DNA from: Streptomyces lydicus
GTDB taxonomy: Bacteria; Actinomycetota; Actinomycetes; Streptomycetales; Streptomycetaceae
NCBI RefSeq assembly: GCF_000717345.1
Contig: NZ_JNZA01000002.1
Coordinates: 257,701-321,700 of the forward strand
Direction: 5' to 3'
DNA: 64,000 nucleotides
Part shown: positions 44,021-52,056 of the stretch, one piece after another
How positions within the stretch are numbered: the stretch's first letter is position 1
Layout of the letters: every line of letters starts with the position of its first letter
The notes under the pieces: generated by a model
Database searches by the model: none
What the model was told of the DNA's origin: nothing
Seen by the model: only the letters and a program-made list of their open reading frames with translations
Translations under genes and position numbers: made by a program

Positions 44021-45015
44021 CGGGTCGCCTCCGCTCCGGGGACCACCACGAGCCGGCCGACGGAGGTGCCGTCGGCGACCCGCTGCACGGCCTCGGCGGC
44101 CTCCGCGAGCGGAACCCGTCCGCCGATCAGCGGCTTGATCACGCCCTGTGCGGCGAGCTTGGTCAGCTCCTCGTGGCAGGCGTCGACGGCGGCCGGGTCC
44201 TTGGTGTTGTACAGGCCCCAGTGGAGGCCCAGGATCGCGTAGTTCTTCACGAGGGCGTGGTTGAGCGCCGGGCTGGGGATGCTGCCGCCGGCGAAGCCGA
44301 CGACGACGATGCGGCCCTCGAAGGCGATGCACTTGACGGACTTGGCGTACGCGTCGCCGCCCACCGGGTCGTAGACGACGTCCGCGCCGCGGCCGCCGGT
44401 GGCCTCCTTGACGGCGGCGACGAGGTCGTCAGAGCGCCGGTCCAGGACCAGGTCACAGCCGAGTTCCCGGGCGGTGCGGGCCTTGTCCGCGCCGCCCACC
44501 ACGCCGATGACCTGCGCGCCGGCGGCCTTGCCGAGCTGTACGGCGGCGCTGCCGACGCCCCCGGCCGCGGCGTGCACCAGCAGCGTCTCGCCCGCCCGGA
44601 GACGGGCCCTGCGGTGCAGTCCGAACCAGCCGGTCTGGTAGCCGATGTGGAGGGCGGCGGCCTCGGCGTCGTCCAGGGCCTCGGGGGCGGGGCGGACCGT
44701 CGCCGCGTCGACGACCGCGAGCTCGGCGAAACCGCCGTCCGGAAGGGGTGGCTGGGCCAGCACCCGTGCGCCCACCTCGCCGGCCGCGCCGTCCCCCGCG
44801 GCGAGCACCTCACCGCAGATCTCCACGCCCGGGGTGAAGGGCAGCGGCGGCCGGACCTGGTAGTGGCCACGGCACAGCAGCGCGTCCGGGAAGTTGACGT
44901 TGGCGGCCCGCACCCGCAGCAGCAGTTGCCCCGGCCCCGGCTGGGGGTCCGGCACCTCCTCCAGCCGCATCACTTCACGCGGCTCTCCGTTCGCGTGTAC
45001 GCGCCATGCCTTCAC
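44017..45015 (-). CDS. NADPH:quinone oxidoreductase family protein (zinc-independent MDR)
   Basis: 332 residues. The medium-chain reductase fold is complete: N-terminal GroES-like part (PGPGQLLLRVRAANVNFPDALLCRGHYQ), the quinone reductase signature (LLVHAAAGGVGSAAVQLGKAAGAQVIG) and the SKVDYDPVGG-like GADVVYDPVGGDAYA block. It lacks the structural zinc Cys cluster, as in quinone oxidoreductases. It reduces quinones or enones with NADPH. GTG start at 45015 with GGAGG seven bases before. First gene of the operon with the two acyl-CoA dehydrogenases, downstream of a TetR-like operator. Confidence 0.9.
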   Translation of the reverse strand: MKAWRVHANGEPREVMRLEEVPDPQPGPGQLLLRVRAANVNFPDALLCRGHYQVRPPLPFTPGVEICGEVLAAGDGAAGEVGARVLAQPPLPDGGFAELAVVDAATVRPAPEALDDAEAAALHIGYQTGWFGLHRRARLRAGETLLVHAAAGGVGSAAVQLGKAAGAQVIGVVGGADKARTARELGCDLVLDRRSDDLVAAVKEATGGRGADVVYDPVGGDAYAKSVKCIAFEGRIVVVGFAGGSIPSPALNHALVKNYAILGLHWGLYNTKDPAAVDACHEELTKLAAQGVIKPLIGGRVPLAEAAEAVQRVADGTSVGRLVVVPGAEATR

Positions 45016-45082
45016 CTGGTGCCTCCAGTGACCTTGGATACGCGGGTGGGGCGGAGGGCGCACCGGCCCCTCGCCAGCGACA

Positions 45083-45098
45083 TACTAAGCGGTCGGTA
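45083..45098. promoter_or_regulatory. TetR-type operator upstream of the oxidoreductase/acyl-CoA dehydrogenase operon
   Basis: TACTAAGC-GGTCGGTA, an imperfect palindrome of the TAC-N2-A form, 68 bp upstream of the GTG start at 45015. Sites of this shape are common before acyl-CoA metabolism genes controlled by TetR regulators in Streptomyces. No TetR gene is in the window. Confidence 0.5.
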
Positions 45099-45171
45099 TC
45101 ACGTACGGAACCGTCTCCGTCGAGTCTTGGCCACCTCGTCCGCCCCCGGCCCGCCCGTACCGCTCCCCCCG

Positions 45172-45193
45172 ACCCTGGTACTGACAGGGTCAG
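45172..45193. promoter_or_regulatory. Overlapping inverted repeats, probable XRE/MmyB autoregulatory operator
   Basis: ACCCTG-N7-CAGGGT (45172-45190) overlaps CTGAC-AGG-GTCAG (45181-45193). They share the CAGGG element and end 33 bp before the XRE start codon. The distance and form fit a dimeric repressor site. Confidence 0.45.
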
Positions 45194-45226
45194 GCTCCCG
45201 CCCGCCCGATGGCGGAGACTGCCGGC

Positions 45227-46123
45227 ATGGACTCACCCGCCACGGACTCCCCCAACACGCTGGGGAACTTTCTGCGCACCCGCCGCGCCCGGCTCCGGCC
45301 CGAGGACGTCGGGGTGGTCTCCTACGGGGCGCGGCGCCGGGTACCGGGCCTGCGCCGCGAGGAGCTGGCGCAGCTGGCCGGGGTCAGCGTCGCGTACTAC
45401 ACCCGCCTCGAACAGGGTCAGAGCCACAACGCCTCGGAGGGGGTGCTGGACGCCCTGGCCCGCGCGCTGCGACTGTCCGCCGACGAGCGGGCCCATCTGC
45501 GGGCGCTGGCCCGGCCCGTCAGGGCCCGCCGCCGCCCGGCCGTCCGCCACGACAAGGCGCGCCCCGGGGTACGGCAGTTGCTCGCCGCCGTGGCGGGCGT
45601 ACCGGCCGTCGCGCTCGGTCCGCGGTTCGAGATCCTCGCGTGGAACCGGCTGGGGCACGCCCTGCTCGCCGGGCACCTCGACGTCGACAGCCCCGACCGC
45701 CCGCTGGACCGCCCCAACGCGCAGCGGATGCTCTTCCTCGACCCGCACACCCGGGAGCTGTACCCGGACCGGGACCAGGAGGTCCGGCGCGCCGTCTCCG
45801 CCCTGCGGGTGACCGCCGGGCAGCATCCGGACGATCCTCAGCTCACCGAGCTGATCGGCGAGTTGTCGATGAAGTCCACCGAGTTCGCCGCCCTGTGGTC
45901 CCGGCACGTGGTGAGCAACTGCACCTTCGGCACCAAGCGGTTCCACCATCCGCTGGTGGGCGGACTGGAGCTGGATTTCGAGATGCTGCAGACGCCGGAC
46001 GGCTCCGGGCAGGGCGTGCTGATGTACACCGCCGCGGAGGGCTCGCCGTCCGAGGCGGCGCTACGCCTGCTCGCCGCGGAGCGCGGACCAGAACCCCGGG
46101 TCCTCGAACCCGAGCGCCCATAG
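45227..46123 (+). CDS. XRE-family regulator with MmyB-like ligand-binding domain
   Basis: 298 residues. Helix-turn-helix at about 10-75 (LGNFLRTRRARLRPEDVG; LRREELAQLAGVSVAYYTRLEQGQ) followed by an MmyB-type domain (about 105-285: PRFEILAWNRLGHALL; STEFAALWSRHVVSNCTFGTKRFHHPLVGGLELDFE). This class, very common in Streptomyces, normally represses a divergent oxidoreductase gene; here the neighbour is the divergent quinone oxidoreductase operon. The ATG at 45227 is preferred because GGAG lies nine bases before it; an ATG 18 bases upstream has none. Its 3' end overlaps the convergent GH18 gene by 63 bp. Confidence 0.9.
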   Translation: MDSPATDSPNTLGNFLRTRRARLRPEDVGVVSYGARRRVPGLRREELAQLAGVSVAYYTRLEQGQSHNASEGVLDALARALRLSADERAHLRALARPVRARRRPAVRHDKARPGVRQLLAAVAGVPAVALGPRFEILAWNRLGHALLAGHLDVDSPDRPLDRPNAQRMLFLDPHTRELYPDRDQEVRRAVSALRVTAGQHPDDPQLTELIGELSMKSTEFAALWSRHVVSNCTFGTKRFHHPLVGGLELDFEMLQTPDGSGQGVLMYTAAEGSPSEAALRLLAAERGPEPRVLEPERP

Positions 46124-47137
46124 GCCGGTCCCCCGCACCCCGTACTTCCGCAGCAGCGGCAACTGGGCCCGCACGCCCCGGGCGTCCTGGTACCAGACCT
46201 CGTGCGGCACGCCGTCCTTCTCGTAGACGAAGTGCGGGGTGCCCGACGCCGCGTCGAAGAGGTACTCGGCGTCCTCCCGCTCGCGCAGCGCCTCGGCTTC
46301 CTTCCAGGTCAGGTGGGCGGCATGGCCCTTGATCCCGGTGACCCAGTCCCAGCCGTAGCCCGGGAAGGCCACCTCGATCTTGTGCCGGGGGATGGTGTCG
46401 GTGGCGTAGCGCAGGAACTCGTCGTACCAGTCCCGGGCGGACAACGGGCCCGCCTCGCCACCCGACCAGTGCAGGTCGTAGCCCATGATCCGGACCCGGT
46501 CGGCGTACCGGCCGAGCTTCTCGTAGTCGAACGCCGTGCCGGAGCCGCGGACCCGGGCGAGCACGGTGACCACACACTGCTTGTCGCGGGCGTGCAGCCG
46601 GGCGCACAGCTGCTTCACGAGCGCGTTGTAGCCGGTGCGGACCCGCTCGCGGGCCTCCTTGTCCCCGGTGAGCGCCATCGCTTCGTAGTCGAGGTCGAGG
46701 CCGTCGTACGCGCGGCTCGCCACCAGGTCCAGCAGGGTGTCCACGTGCAGCCGCCGTCGCTCGGGGTCGTGCATCAGGGCGGCCATCTTCTCGGCGCCGA
46801 GGGTCTCGGTCACCGTCGGCACGACGTCGATCCCGGCGTCGTGCAGCCCGTCGATGATGCCGCGCCGGCCCGCCCCCTGATGGCCCGTGACGACGTCGTC
46901 GGACGAGGTCTGGTACCAGAAGGGGCTGACGGTGTGCAGCTGGGAGGCGTGCCGCAGGGCGTCGCGATAGGCGGCGTCGACATCACCCCAGTAGGGCAGC
47001 CAGGCCGAGACGGTGCGCCCGCGGGCCCTGGGTGACTCGGCGGCCGCGGCGGCCGGGGCGAGCGGCCCGGCGAGCACCGCGAGGGCCAGCAGAAGCGCGA
47101 GGGCGGCGCGCTTCCGGGTTCCTGAGGGGTGGTCCAT
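46061..47137 (-). CDS. Exported glycoside hydrolase family 18-like protein
   Basis: 358 residues with signal peptide (about 8-33, ALALLLALAVLAGPLAPAAAAA). The GH18 barrel shows TVSAWLPYWGD on the first strand and the catalytic DGLDLDYE with Glu152. Later strands read VRIMGYDLHWSGGEAGP and EVAFPGYGWDWV. The family includes chitinases, endo-N-acetylglucosaminidases and spore-wall YaaH/SleL-like hydrolases; this sequence is closer to the YaaH-like group, which acts on peptidoglycan or related glycans. ATG at 47137. The coding sequence runs 63 bp into the end of the convergent XRE gene. Confidence 0.85.
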   Translation of the reverse strand: MDHPSGTRKRAALALLLALAVLAGPLAPAAAAAESPRARGRTVSAWLPYWGDVDAAYRDALRHASQLHTVSPFWYQTSSDDVVTGHQGAGRRGIIDGLHDAGIDVVPTVTETLGAEKMAALMHDPERRRLHVDTLLDLVASRAYDGLDLDYEAMALTGDKEARERVRTGYNALVKQLCARLHARDKQCVVTVLARVRGSGTAFDYEKLGRYADRVRIMGYDLHWSGGEAGPLSARDWYDEFLRYATDTIPRHKIEVAFPGYGWDWVTGIKGHAAHLTWKEAEALREREDAEYLFDAASGTPHFVYEKDGVPHEVWYQDARGVRAQLPLLRKYGVRGTGLWALGFEDPGFWSALRGEQA

Positions 47138-47207
47138 GTCCCGAGCGTCACCCGGGCCGGTGACTGACGCACCGTCAAACAGTCCGAACGGGGCGGCCGT
47201 CGCGCAC

Positions 47208-47387
47208 TCAGCGGACATCCGTCCCCGCGGACACCTCCGGGGCCCTGGCCCGCCGACGGCGGCGGCGGCGGGAGCGGAGTGCGGCGCCCAGACCGGCGGC
47301 CACCGCCGCCGCCACGAGTTGCGCGGGGAGCTGCGTGAGCAGGCCGTGTGCGAGTTCGGACAGCAGGTGGTTGAGTTGGCGGGACAT
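47208..47387 (-). CDS. Small membrane protein with polyarginine stretch (59 aa)
   Basis: 59 residues: an amphipathic N-terminus (SRQLNHLLSELAHGLLTQL), a transmembrane segment (LVAAAVAAGLGAALR) and then eight or nine consecutive Arg residues before a short acidic tail. No ribosome-binding site of note (AGAAAGC). The coding potential is supported by hydrophobicity and codon pattern, not by family recognition. It could be a positively charged membrane peptide; function unknown. Confidence 0.45.
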   Translation of the reverse strand: MSRQLNHLLSELAHGLLTQLPAQLVAAAVAAGLGAALRSRRRRRRRARAPEVSAGTDVR

Positions 47388-47496
47388 GGTGTGCTTTCTG
47401 ACGGTGCCGGAAGGGGAATCGTCGGGCACTCCGGTCGCCTGGGGGCGCCGCGACAACGTGGGGACCACGGTGTCCCGGCTCCCCCCGGCCTATCCA

Positions 47497-47532
47497 CTTG
47501 TCCGGGCCCGCGCGGGAACAAGCCCGGACAAG
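47497..47532. repeat. Perfect 11-bp inverted repeat (TTGTCCGG type) before the coiled-coil gene
   Basis: CTTGTCCGGGC (47497-47507) and GCCCGGACAAG (47522-47532) are separated by 14 bp, ending 31 bp before the predicted ATG at 47564. A second TTGTCCGG...CCGGACAA pair occurs within the same gene at 48602-48625. Confidence 0.5.
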
Positions 47533-47563
47533 CCAGCCGCGGGAGAGGGACGGGCACGCTGCG

Positions 47564-49381
47564 ATGGGCGGGGGAAGAAGGACACGGCCCTGGGGGCCGC
47601 TGCGAGGTGCGTCGGAGCGGGACAACCAGCTGGCGACGACACTGCGCGAATGGCTCGACGCCGCCGGACTGAAGGTCGACGACCTGCGGGCCTGTCTGCG
47701 GCCGGAACACTTCGTCCGTCAGACCGTGCCGTCCCGCACCACCGTGTCGGACCGGCTGGCCGGTGTGAACCTGCAGTGGGACTTCGTGGAAGCGGTGGCG
47801 GACGCCTGCTCCGGCGACGCCCGGCAGTGCGCCCGGCTGCTGGCCGAGGCGCGGGCGCTGCTCGCCCGGTTGCCCCCGGCGGCTCCGTCCGGGGGCACCG
47901 ACCGCCACCCGGCGGCCGCACCGGAGCCGGCGCGGCGCGAGGCCCCGGCCCGGACCGCGGAGCTGGTCGCGGCGCAGCGGCAGGCGCTGGCCCTCTCCGA
48001 CAAGCTGTTACGGGCGATGGAGCGCTCCGCCGAGCTGGAGCAGGCCCGTAACAGCGCCAACCACATGGTGCTGATCCTGCTGGCCATGGTCGACACGCTG
48101 CGGCGCGACATCGCGACGCTGACCGCCGAGCGGGAGCGGGTGCGGGCCGCACGGAAGGACCAGGAGCTGCTCCGCGTCCGGGAGCGCCTCCAGCGCAGCG
48201 AGGCCCAGCGGTCCACGGCGGAATCGGAACTGACCCGGGCCCGCGCCGAGCGGGAGAAGGCCGACCGGCTGGCGGAGCGGGCCGCCGAGCAGGTACGGGC
48301 CCTGCGGGCGGAACTCGACGGCCTGCGCGGCCGGCCCGGGGAGCCGGCGCCGCCCGCCACCCGGTCCGCCGGGCCGCCGGACGCGGGCGACGACATCGAC
48401 CGCGCCCTGTTCAAGGCCGCGCGGACCCTGGACGGCGAGGCCGACCACCTCCAGCGGCTGGCGGCCGGGCTGCCCGGCGGTCACGCCCCGGACATCCCCG
48501 CCACCTGGGACGACGGCCCGGACATCGCCCCGGACAACTCGGCCTCCACCGGTCCGGTACCGGCGGGTCCGGTCAACTCCGGCGCGGACGCGGGAGACGC
48601 GTTGTCCGGGCGCACGACCGGACAAGTGGACCCGGGCCGCCCCGGCGCCGGCCAGGAGGTCGCCGCCCTCGTGTCGGAACGCGTGCGGGCCGGCGATTGG
48701 GAGGGGCTGAACAGCGTCTTCCGTTCCATCGGCCGGAACGGGTCGGCCGACCAAGTGCTGGCTCTGGTACGGACGCTCGCCCCGGAGGACGCGTACCCGC
48801 TGCTGGCCGCGGTCGGCGGGGCCCGTCCCGCCAAGCCGTTCCGCGAAGTGCTGGACACCCTGCGCGCCGCCGGCCGCGACGCGGAGGTCCGCCAGATCCT
48901 CACCGCGGTGGGCCGGCACCGGGCGGTGCGGGAATTCCCGCTGGTCTTCTCGGCCCTGAAAGGGGGTCAGGGCGATGTCTCGCGGCCCTTCGCCCAGGAG
49001 CACGACATCCAGTGGGTGCTGGAGAGCCTGGTCCGGGAGCGTCCGGCCGAGGTGCAGGCCGTCTTCGACCGGCTCGTGCTCACCAGAAGGGAACACGAGG
49101 CCGACTGGCTGTGGCGTCTCGCCCGCCCGGTGATGGCCCTGGCGCCCCGGAGCACCGCCGCGCCGGCTCCGGCTGCCCCCGGCAGCCCCGCGCGGGACGC
49201 CACCGCCTCCGACTGGTTCGCGCCGCGCCGCCCGCTCGGTGACCCGAGCCGGTCCCGGAATCCCTCACCGGTGGAGACGACCCTGACCACCCGGATCAAA
49301 ATCAACATCCCCGGAACCCGCCCCCTCCCGCCCGTCGTCGTACGGAAACCGGCGGACCTCCGCGACGCCGGCACCGAGTGA
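47564..49381 (+). CDS. Large protein with central coiled coil, function unknown
   Basis: About 605 residues. The N-terminal about 110 residues contain a helix-turn-helix-like region (NQLATTLREWLDAAGLKVDDLRACL; PSRTTVSDRLAGVNLQWDFVEAVADAC) reminiscent of regulators that sense through an XRE-like fold. A Gln/Arg/Glu-rich coiled coil follows (about 175-260, RERLQRSEAQRSTAESELTR), then a low-complexity Gly/Pro/Asp linker, and a helical C-terminal region (about 365-530) with repeated HEAT-like units (NSVFRSIGRNGSADQVLALVRTLA; EVRQILTAVGRHR). I do not recognise the family. The start is uncertain; TTG at 47498 is in frame and would add 22 residues. Confidence 0.7.
   Translation: MGGGRRTRPWGPLRGASERDNQLATTLREWLDAAGLKVDDLRACLRPEHFVRQTVPSRTTVSDRLAGVNLQWDFVEAVADACSGDARQCARLLAEARALLARLPPAAPSGGTDRHPAAAPEPARREAPARTAELVAAQRQALALSDKLLRAMERSAELEQARNSANHMVLILLAMVDTLRRDIATLTAERERVRAARKDQELLRVRERLQRSEAQRSTAESELTRARAEREKADRLAERAAEQVRALRAELDGLRGRPGEPAPPATRSAGPPDAGDDIDRALFKAARTLDGEADHLQRLAAGLPGGHAPDIPATWDDGPDIAPDNSASTGPVPAGPVNSGADAGDALSGRTTGQVDPGRPGAGQEVAALVSERVRAGDWEGLNSVFRSIGRNGSADQVLALVRTLAPEDAYPLLAAVGGARPAKPFREVLDTLRAAGRDAEVRQILTAVGRHRAVREFPLVFSALKGGQGDVSRPFAQEHDIQWVLESLVRERPAEVQAVFDRLVLTRREHEADWLWRLARPVMALAPRSTAAPAPAAPGSPARDATASDWFAPRRPLGDPSRSRNPSPVETTLTTRIKINIPGTRPLPPVVVRKPADLRDAGTE
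48602..48625. repeat. Intragenic inverted repeat TTGTCCGG/CCGGACAA
   Basis: TTGTCCGG (48602-48609), eight bases, CCGGACAA (48618-48625), inside the linker-coding part of the coiled-coil gene. The half-site is the same as that of the inverted repeat upstream of that gene. Confidence 0.45.
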
Positions 49382-49452
49382 GCGACGAGTGCGGCGCGAT
49401 ACGGCAGTCTGTAGCGCCGTAACCTCCGGATCGAGGATGAGGAGCGAGTCCC

Positions 49453-50049
49453 ATGCGCATCGTGGTCAGTGAATTCATGAGCCTGGACGGCGTCGTGCAG
49501 GCCCCGGGCGGGCCGGCGGAGGACACCGACGGCGGCTTCGCCCACGGCGGCTGGTCGCACCGGTTCTTCGACCCGGAGGTGATGGGGCCGGCCATCGGTG
49601 AGGCGATGGGCAAGGCCGAGGCGCTGCTCTTCGGGCGCCGCACCTGGCAGACGATGGCCGCGGCGTGGCCCGGGCGGGCCGGCGACCCGTTCGCCGACCA
49701 GATGAACGCCATCCCGAAGTACGTGGTGTCCGACACCCTGGGCGATGACGAGCTGACCTGGAACAACACCACCCGCATCGCCGGCAGCACCGTCCTCGGC
49801 AGACTCCGGGAGCTGCGCGCAACCGAGGGCGGCGATCTGTCGGTCCTGGGGAGCCCCACCCTCGTGCGGAGCCTGCTGCGCGAGGGCCTGGTCGACGAGC
49901 TGCTGCTCATGATCATGCCGGTGGTCCTCGGCGGCGGGAAGCGGATCTTCCCCGAGGACGGCGTGCTGCACACCCTGGAGCTGGTCTCCGCCGTCACCGG
50001 CAGCACGGGCGTGCAGGTGTGCACCTACCGGCCGGCCGCCGAGGGGTGA
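49453..50049 (+). CDS. Dihydrofolate-reductase-family protein (RibD C-terminal type)
   Basis: 198 residues, RibD_C/DHFR-like fold. MRIVVSEFMSLDGVVQAPGG is the typical start, EALLFGRRTWQTMAAAWPG the NADPH-side helix and PVVLGGGKRIFPE the C-terminal strand. Such stand-alone proteins are NADPH reductases of unknown substrate, frequently called 'dihydrofolate reductase family protein'; they are not the folate enzyme itself. ATG start after GAGGATGAGGAGCGAG. Read convergently with the HxlR gene; no operon partner. Confidence 0.88.
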   Translation: MRIVVSEFMSLDGVVQAPGGPAEDTDGGFAHGGWSHRFFDPEVMGPAIGEAMGKAEALLFGRRTWQTMAAAWPGRAGDPFADQMNAIPKYVVSDTLGDDELTWNNTTRIAGSTVLGRLRELRATEGGDLSVLGSPTLVRSLLREGLVDELLLMIMPVVLGGGKRIFPEDGVLHTLELVSAVTGSTGVQVCTYRPAAEG

Positions 50050-50085
50050 CCGGGGCGCGGCGGCCCGGCACGCCACCGCGTCGCG

Positions 50086-50730
50086 TCATCCCGCCGGCGC
50101 GCTCTGCCGCCGCCCCTCGCCGGGCACCCCGGGCCCGGTGGCCTCGATCCGGCCCGCGGCGATGCCCTCCGCGAGGGACAGCCGGCCGTCCGCGAGGGCC
50201 GCGCAGGTCGCGGCGTCCAGGCGCAGCCGGACGTCGGGGTGCGCGGCGGGGCCCTCCGCGTAGCCGGGGTCGGCGGCGTCGAGGCGGACGTGGAACTCCC
50301 CCTCGTCCAGGGCGATGTCGACCACCGCCACGCCTTCCGGGAAGTGCCCGGCGAGCCGCGCGAGGAGCGGCACCGCGAACCAGTGGGCGCGCACCGCGTC
50401 GGTCGGCCGCTTCTCGTCCAGCGCGGGTGCGCCCCAGTCGGCGAGCGCGGTGAGGGCGGGCAGCAGGGCGCGACCGCGGGCAGTGAGTTCGTAGACGTAC
50501 GCGGCTCCGGGCGGGGCGAGCCGGCGGCGGGTGACCAGCTCGTCCCGTTCCATGTCCTTCAGCCGGGAGGCGAGCATGTCCGTGCTGACGCCCGGCAGGT
50601 CGGCGTGCAGGTCGGTGTAGCGCCGGGAGCCGCCCAGCAGTTCCCGGACGATCAGGAGCGTCCAGCGGTCGCCGACGGCGTCCAGGGCTCGGGCGACGGC
50701 GCAGTACTGGTCATAACTTCGGCGCGGCAT
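50086..50730 (-). CDS. HxlR-family regulator with SCP2-like C-terminal domain
   Basis: 214 residues. The winged helix (about 5-105) has the HxlR pattern CAVARALDAVGDRWTLLIVRELLGG and LPGVSTDMLASRLKDMERDELV. The C-terminal half (about 110-205) resembles a sterol-carrier-protein-2-like fold (FHVRLDAADPGYAEG; LRLDAATCAALADGRLSLAEGI), which may bind a hydrophobic ligand. This domain pairing is known in Streptomyces. ATG at 50730. A palindromic operator lies 30 bp upstream, between this gene and the divergent aminotransferase gene, which suggests control of both. Confidence 0.9.
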   Translation of the reverse strand: MPRRSYDQYCAVARALDAVGDRWTLLIVRELLGGSRRYTDLHADLPGVSTDMLASRLKDMERDELVTRRRLAPPGAAYVYELTARGRALLPALTALADWGAPALDEKRPTDAVRAHWFAVPLLARLAGHFPEGVAVVDIALDEGEFHVRLDAADPGYAEGPAAHPDVRLRLDAATCAALADGRLSLAEGIAAGRIEATGPGVPGEGRRQSAPAG

Positions 50731-50759
50731 GACACCAGCATAGACAGAAGTTGGACTTT

Positions 50760-50786
50760 CCAAGTGGCCACTTGGTAAAACCAAGT
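50760..50786. promoter_or_regulatory. HxlR-type operator: 16-bp palindrome plus extra half-site
   Basis: CCAAGTGGCCACTTGG (50760-50775) is a perfect palindrome and CCAAGT recurs at 50781-50786. It sits between the divergent HxlR and aminotransferase genes, 30 bp from the HxlR start; the weak -35-like TTGGAC (50751-50756) is adjacent. Confidence 0.6.
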
Positions 50787-50844
50787 AGGGTGAGACGAAG
50801 TGCTGCCGCGCCGCGCGGTGGGCGAGGGACCGGGAGGCCGCCGC

Positions 50845-52056
50845 ATGCAGTTCAAGCAGTCCAGCAAGATGGCCGACGTCTGCTACGAGATCCGCGGGCC
50901 GGTGATCGAGCACGCCGACGCGCTGGAGGAGGCCGGCCACAGCGTGCTGCGGCTGAACACCGGCAATCCCGCGCTGTTCGGCTTCGAGTGCCCCGAGGAG
51001 ATCCTCCAGGACGTGATGCGCAATCTCTCCCGCGCACACGGCTACACGGAGTCCCGCGGCATCCTCTCGGCCCGCCGCGCGGTGGCCCAGCACTACCAGC
51101 AGAACGGGCTGCCGGACGTCGGCGTCGACGACATCTATCTCGGCAACGGCGTCTCGGAACTCGTCTCGATGGCGGTGCAGGCGCTCCTCGACGACGGCGA
51201 CGAGGTGCTGATCCCGGCCCCCGACTTCCCCCTGTGGACGGCGGTCACCACGCTGGCCGGCGGCAAGGCCGTGCACTACCTGTGCGACGAGTCCGCCGAC
51301 TGGCTGCCGGACCTCGACGACCTCGCCTCGAAGATCACCGACCGGACCCGGGCGATGGTCATCATCAACCCCAACAACCCCACCGGCGCCGTCTACCCCC
51401 GCGAGCTGCTGGAGGGCATGCTCGACCTCGCCCGGCGCCACCAGCTGATGGTCTTCGCCGACGAGATCTACGACCGGATCCTCTACGACGACGAGGTCCA
51501 CCACCACGCCGCGGTGCTCGCTCCCGACCTGGTGTGCCTGACCTTCAGCGGGCTGTCCAAGTCCTACCGCGTGGCCGGATTCCGCTCCGGCTGGCTGGTG
51601 GTCTCCGGCCCCAAGCAGCACGCCGCCGACTACCTGGAGGGCCTGGACACCCTCGCCTCCATGCGGCTGTGCCCGAACGCGCCCGCGCAGTACGCCATCC
51701 AGGCGGCACTCGGCGGCCGGCAGTCCATCAAGGACCTGGTGCTGCCCGGCGGCCGGCTGCGCGAACAGCGGGACGTGGCCTGGGAGCGGCTCAACGAGAT
51801 CCCGGGCGTCTCCTGCGTCAAGCCCAAGGGCGCGCTCTACGCCTTCCCGCGCCTCGACCCCGCCGTGCACAAGATCCACGACGACGAGAAGTTCGTGCTG
51901 GACCTGCTGCTGCGGGAGAAGATCCAGGTCGTCCAGGGCACCGGCTTCAACTGGCCGCGCCCCGACCACTTCCGCATCCTCACCCTGCCGCACGCCGACG
52001 ACCTCGACGCGGCGATCAGCCGGATCGGCCGCTTCCTGGCGGGCTACCGCCAGTAG
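50845..52056 (+). CDS. Class I/II pyridoxal-phosphate aminotransferase (AlaA/AlaT-like)
   Basis: 403 residues, fold type I aminotransferase. Landmarks: NTGNPALFGFE near the N-terminus, NGVSELVSMAVQALLDDGDEVLIPAPDFPLW, INPNNPTGAVYP, the PLP-contact Asp in VFADEIYDRILYD, the Schiff-base Lys in LSKSYRVAGFRSGW and the carboxylate-binding Arg near the C-terminus (DHFRILTLP). The LSKSYRVAGFRSGW and length match the glutamate-pyruvate (alanine) aminotransferases of the AlaA type. ATG at 50845 after GGGAGG at 7 nt. Divergent from HxlR. Amino-acid specificity is inferred. Confidence 0.9.
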   Translation: MQFKQSSKMADVCYEIRGPVIEHADALEEAGHSVLRLNTGNPALFGFECPEEILQDVMRNLSRAHGYTESRGILSARRAVAQHYQQNGLPDVGVDDIYLGNGVSELVSMAVQALLDDGDEVLIPAPDFPLWTAVTTLAGGKAVHYLCDESADWLPDLDDLASKITDRTRAMVIINPNNPTGAVYPRELLEGMLDLARRHQLMVFADEIYDRILYDDEVHHHAAVLAPDLVCLTFSGLSKSYRVAGFRSGWLVVSGPKQHAADYLEGLDTLASMRLCPNAPAQYAIQAALGGRQSIKDLVLPGGRLREQRDVAWERLNEIPGVSCVKPKGALYAFPRLDPAVHKIHDDEKFVLDLLLREKIQVVQGTGFNWPRPDHFRILTLPHADDLDAAISRIGRFLAGYRQ

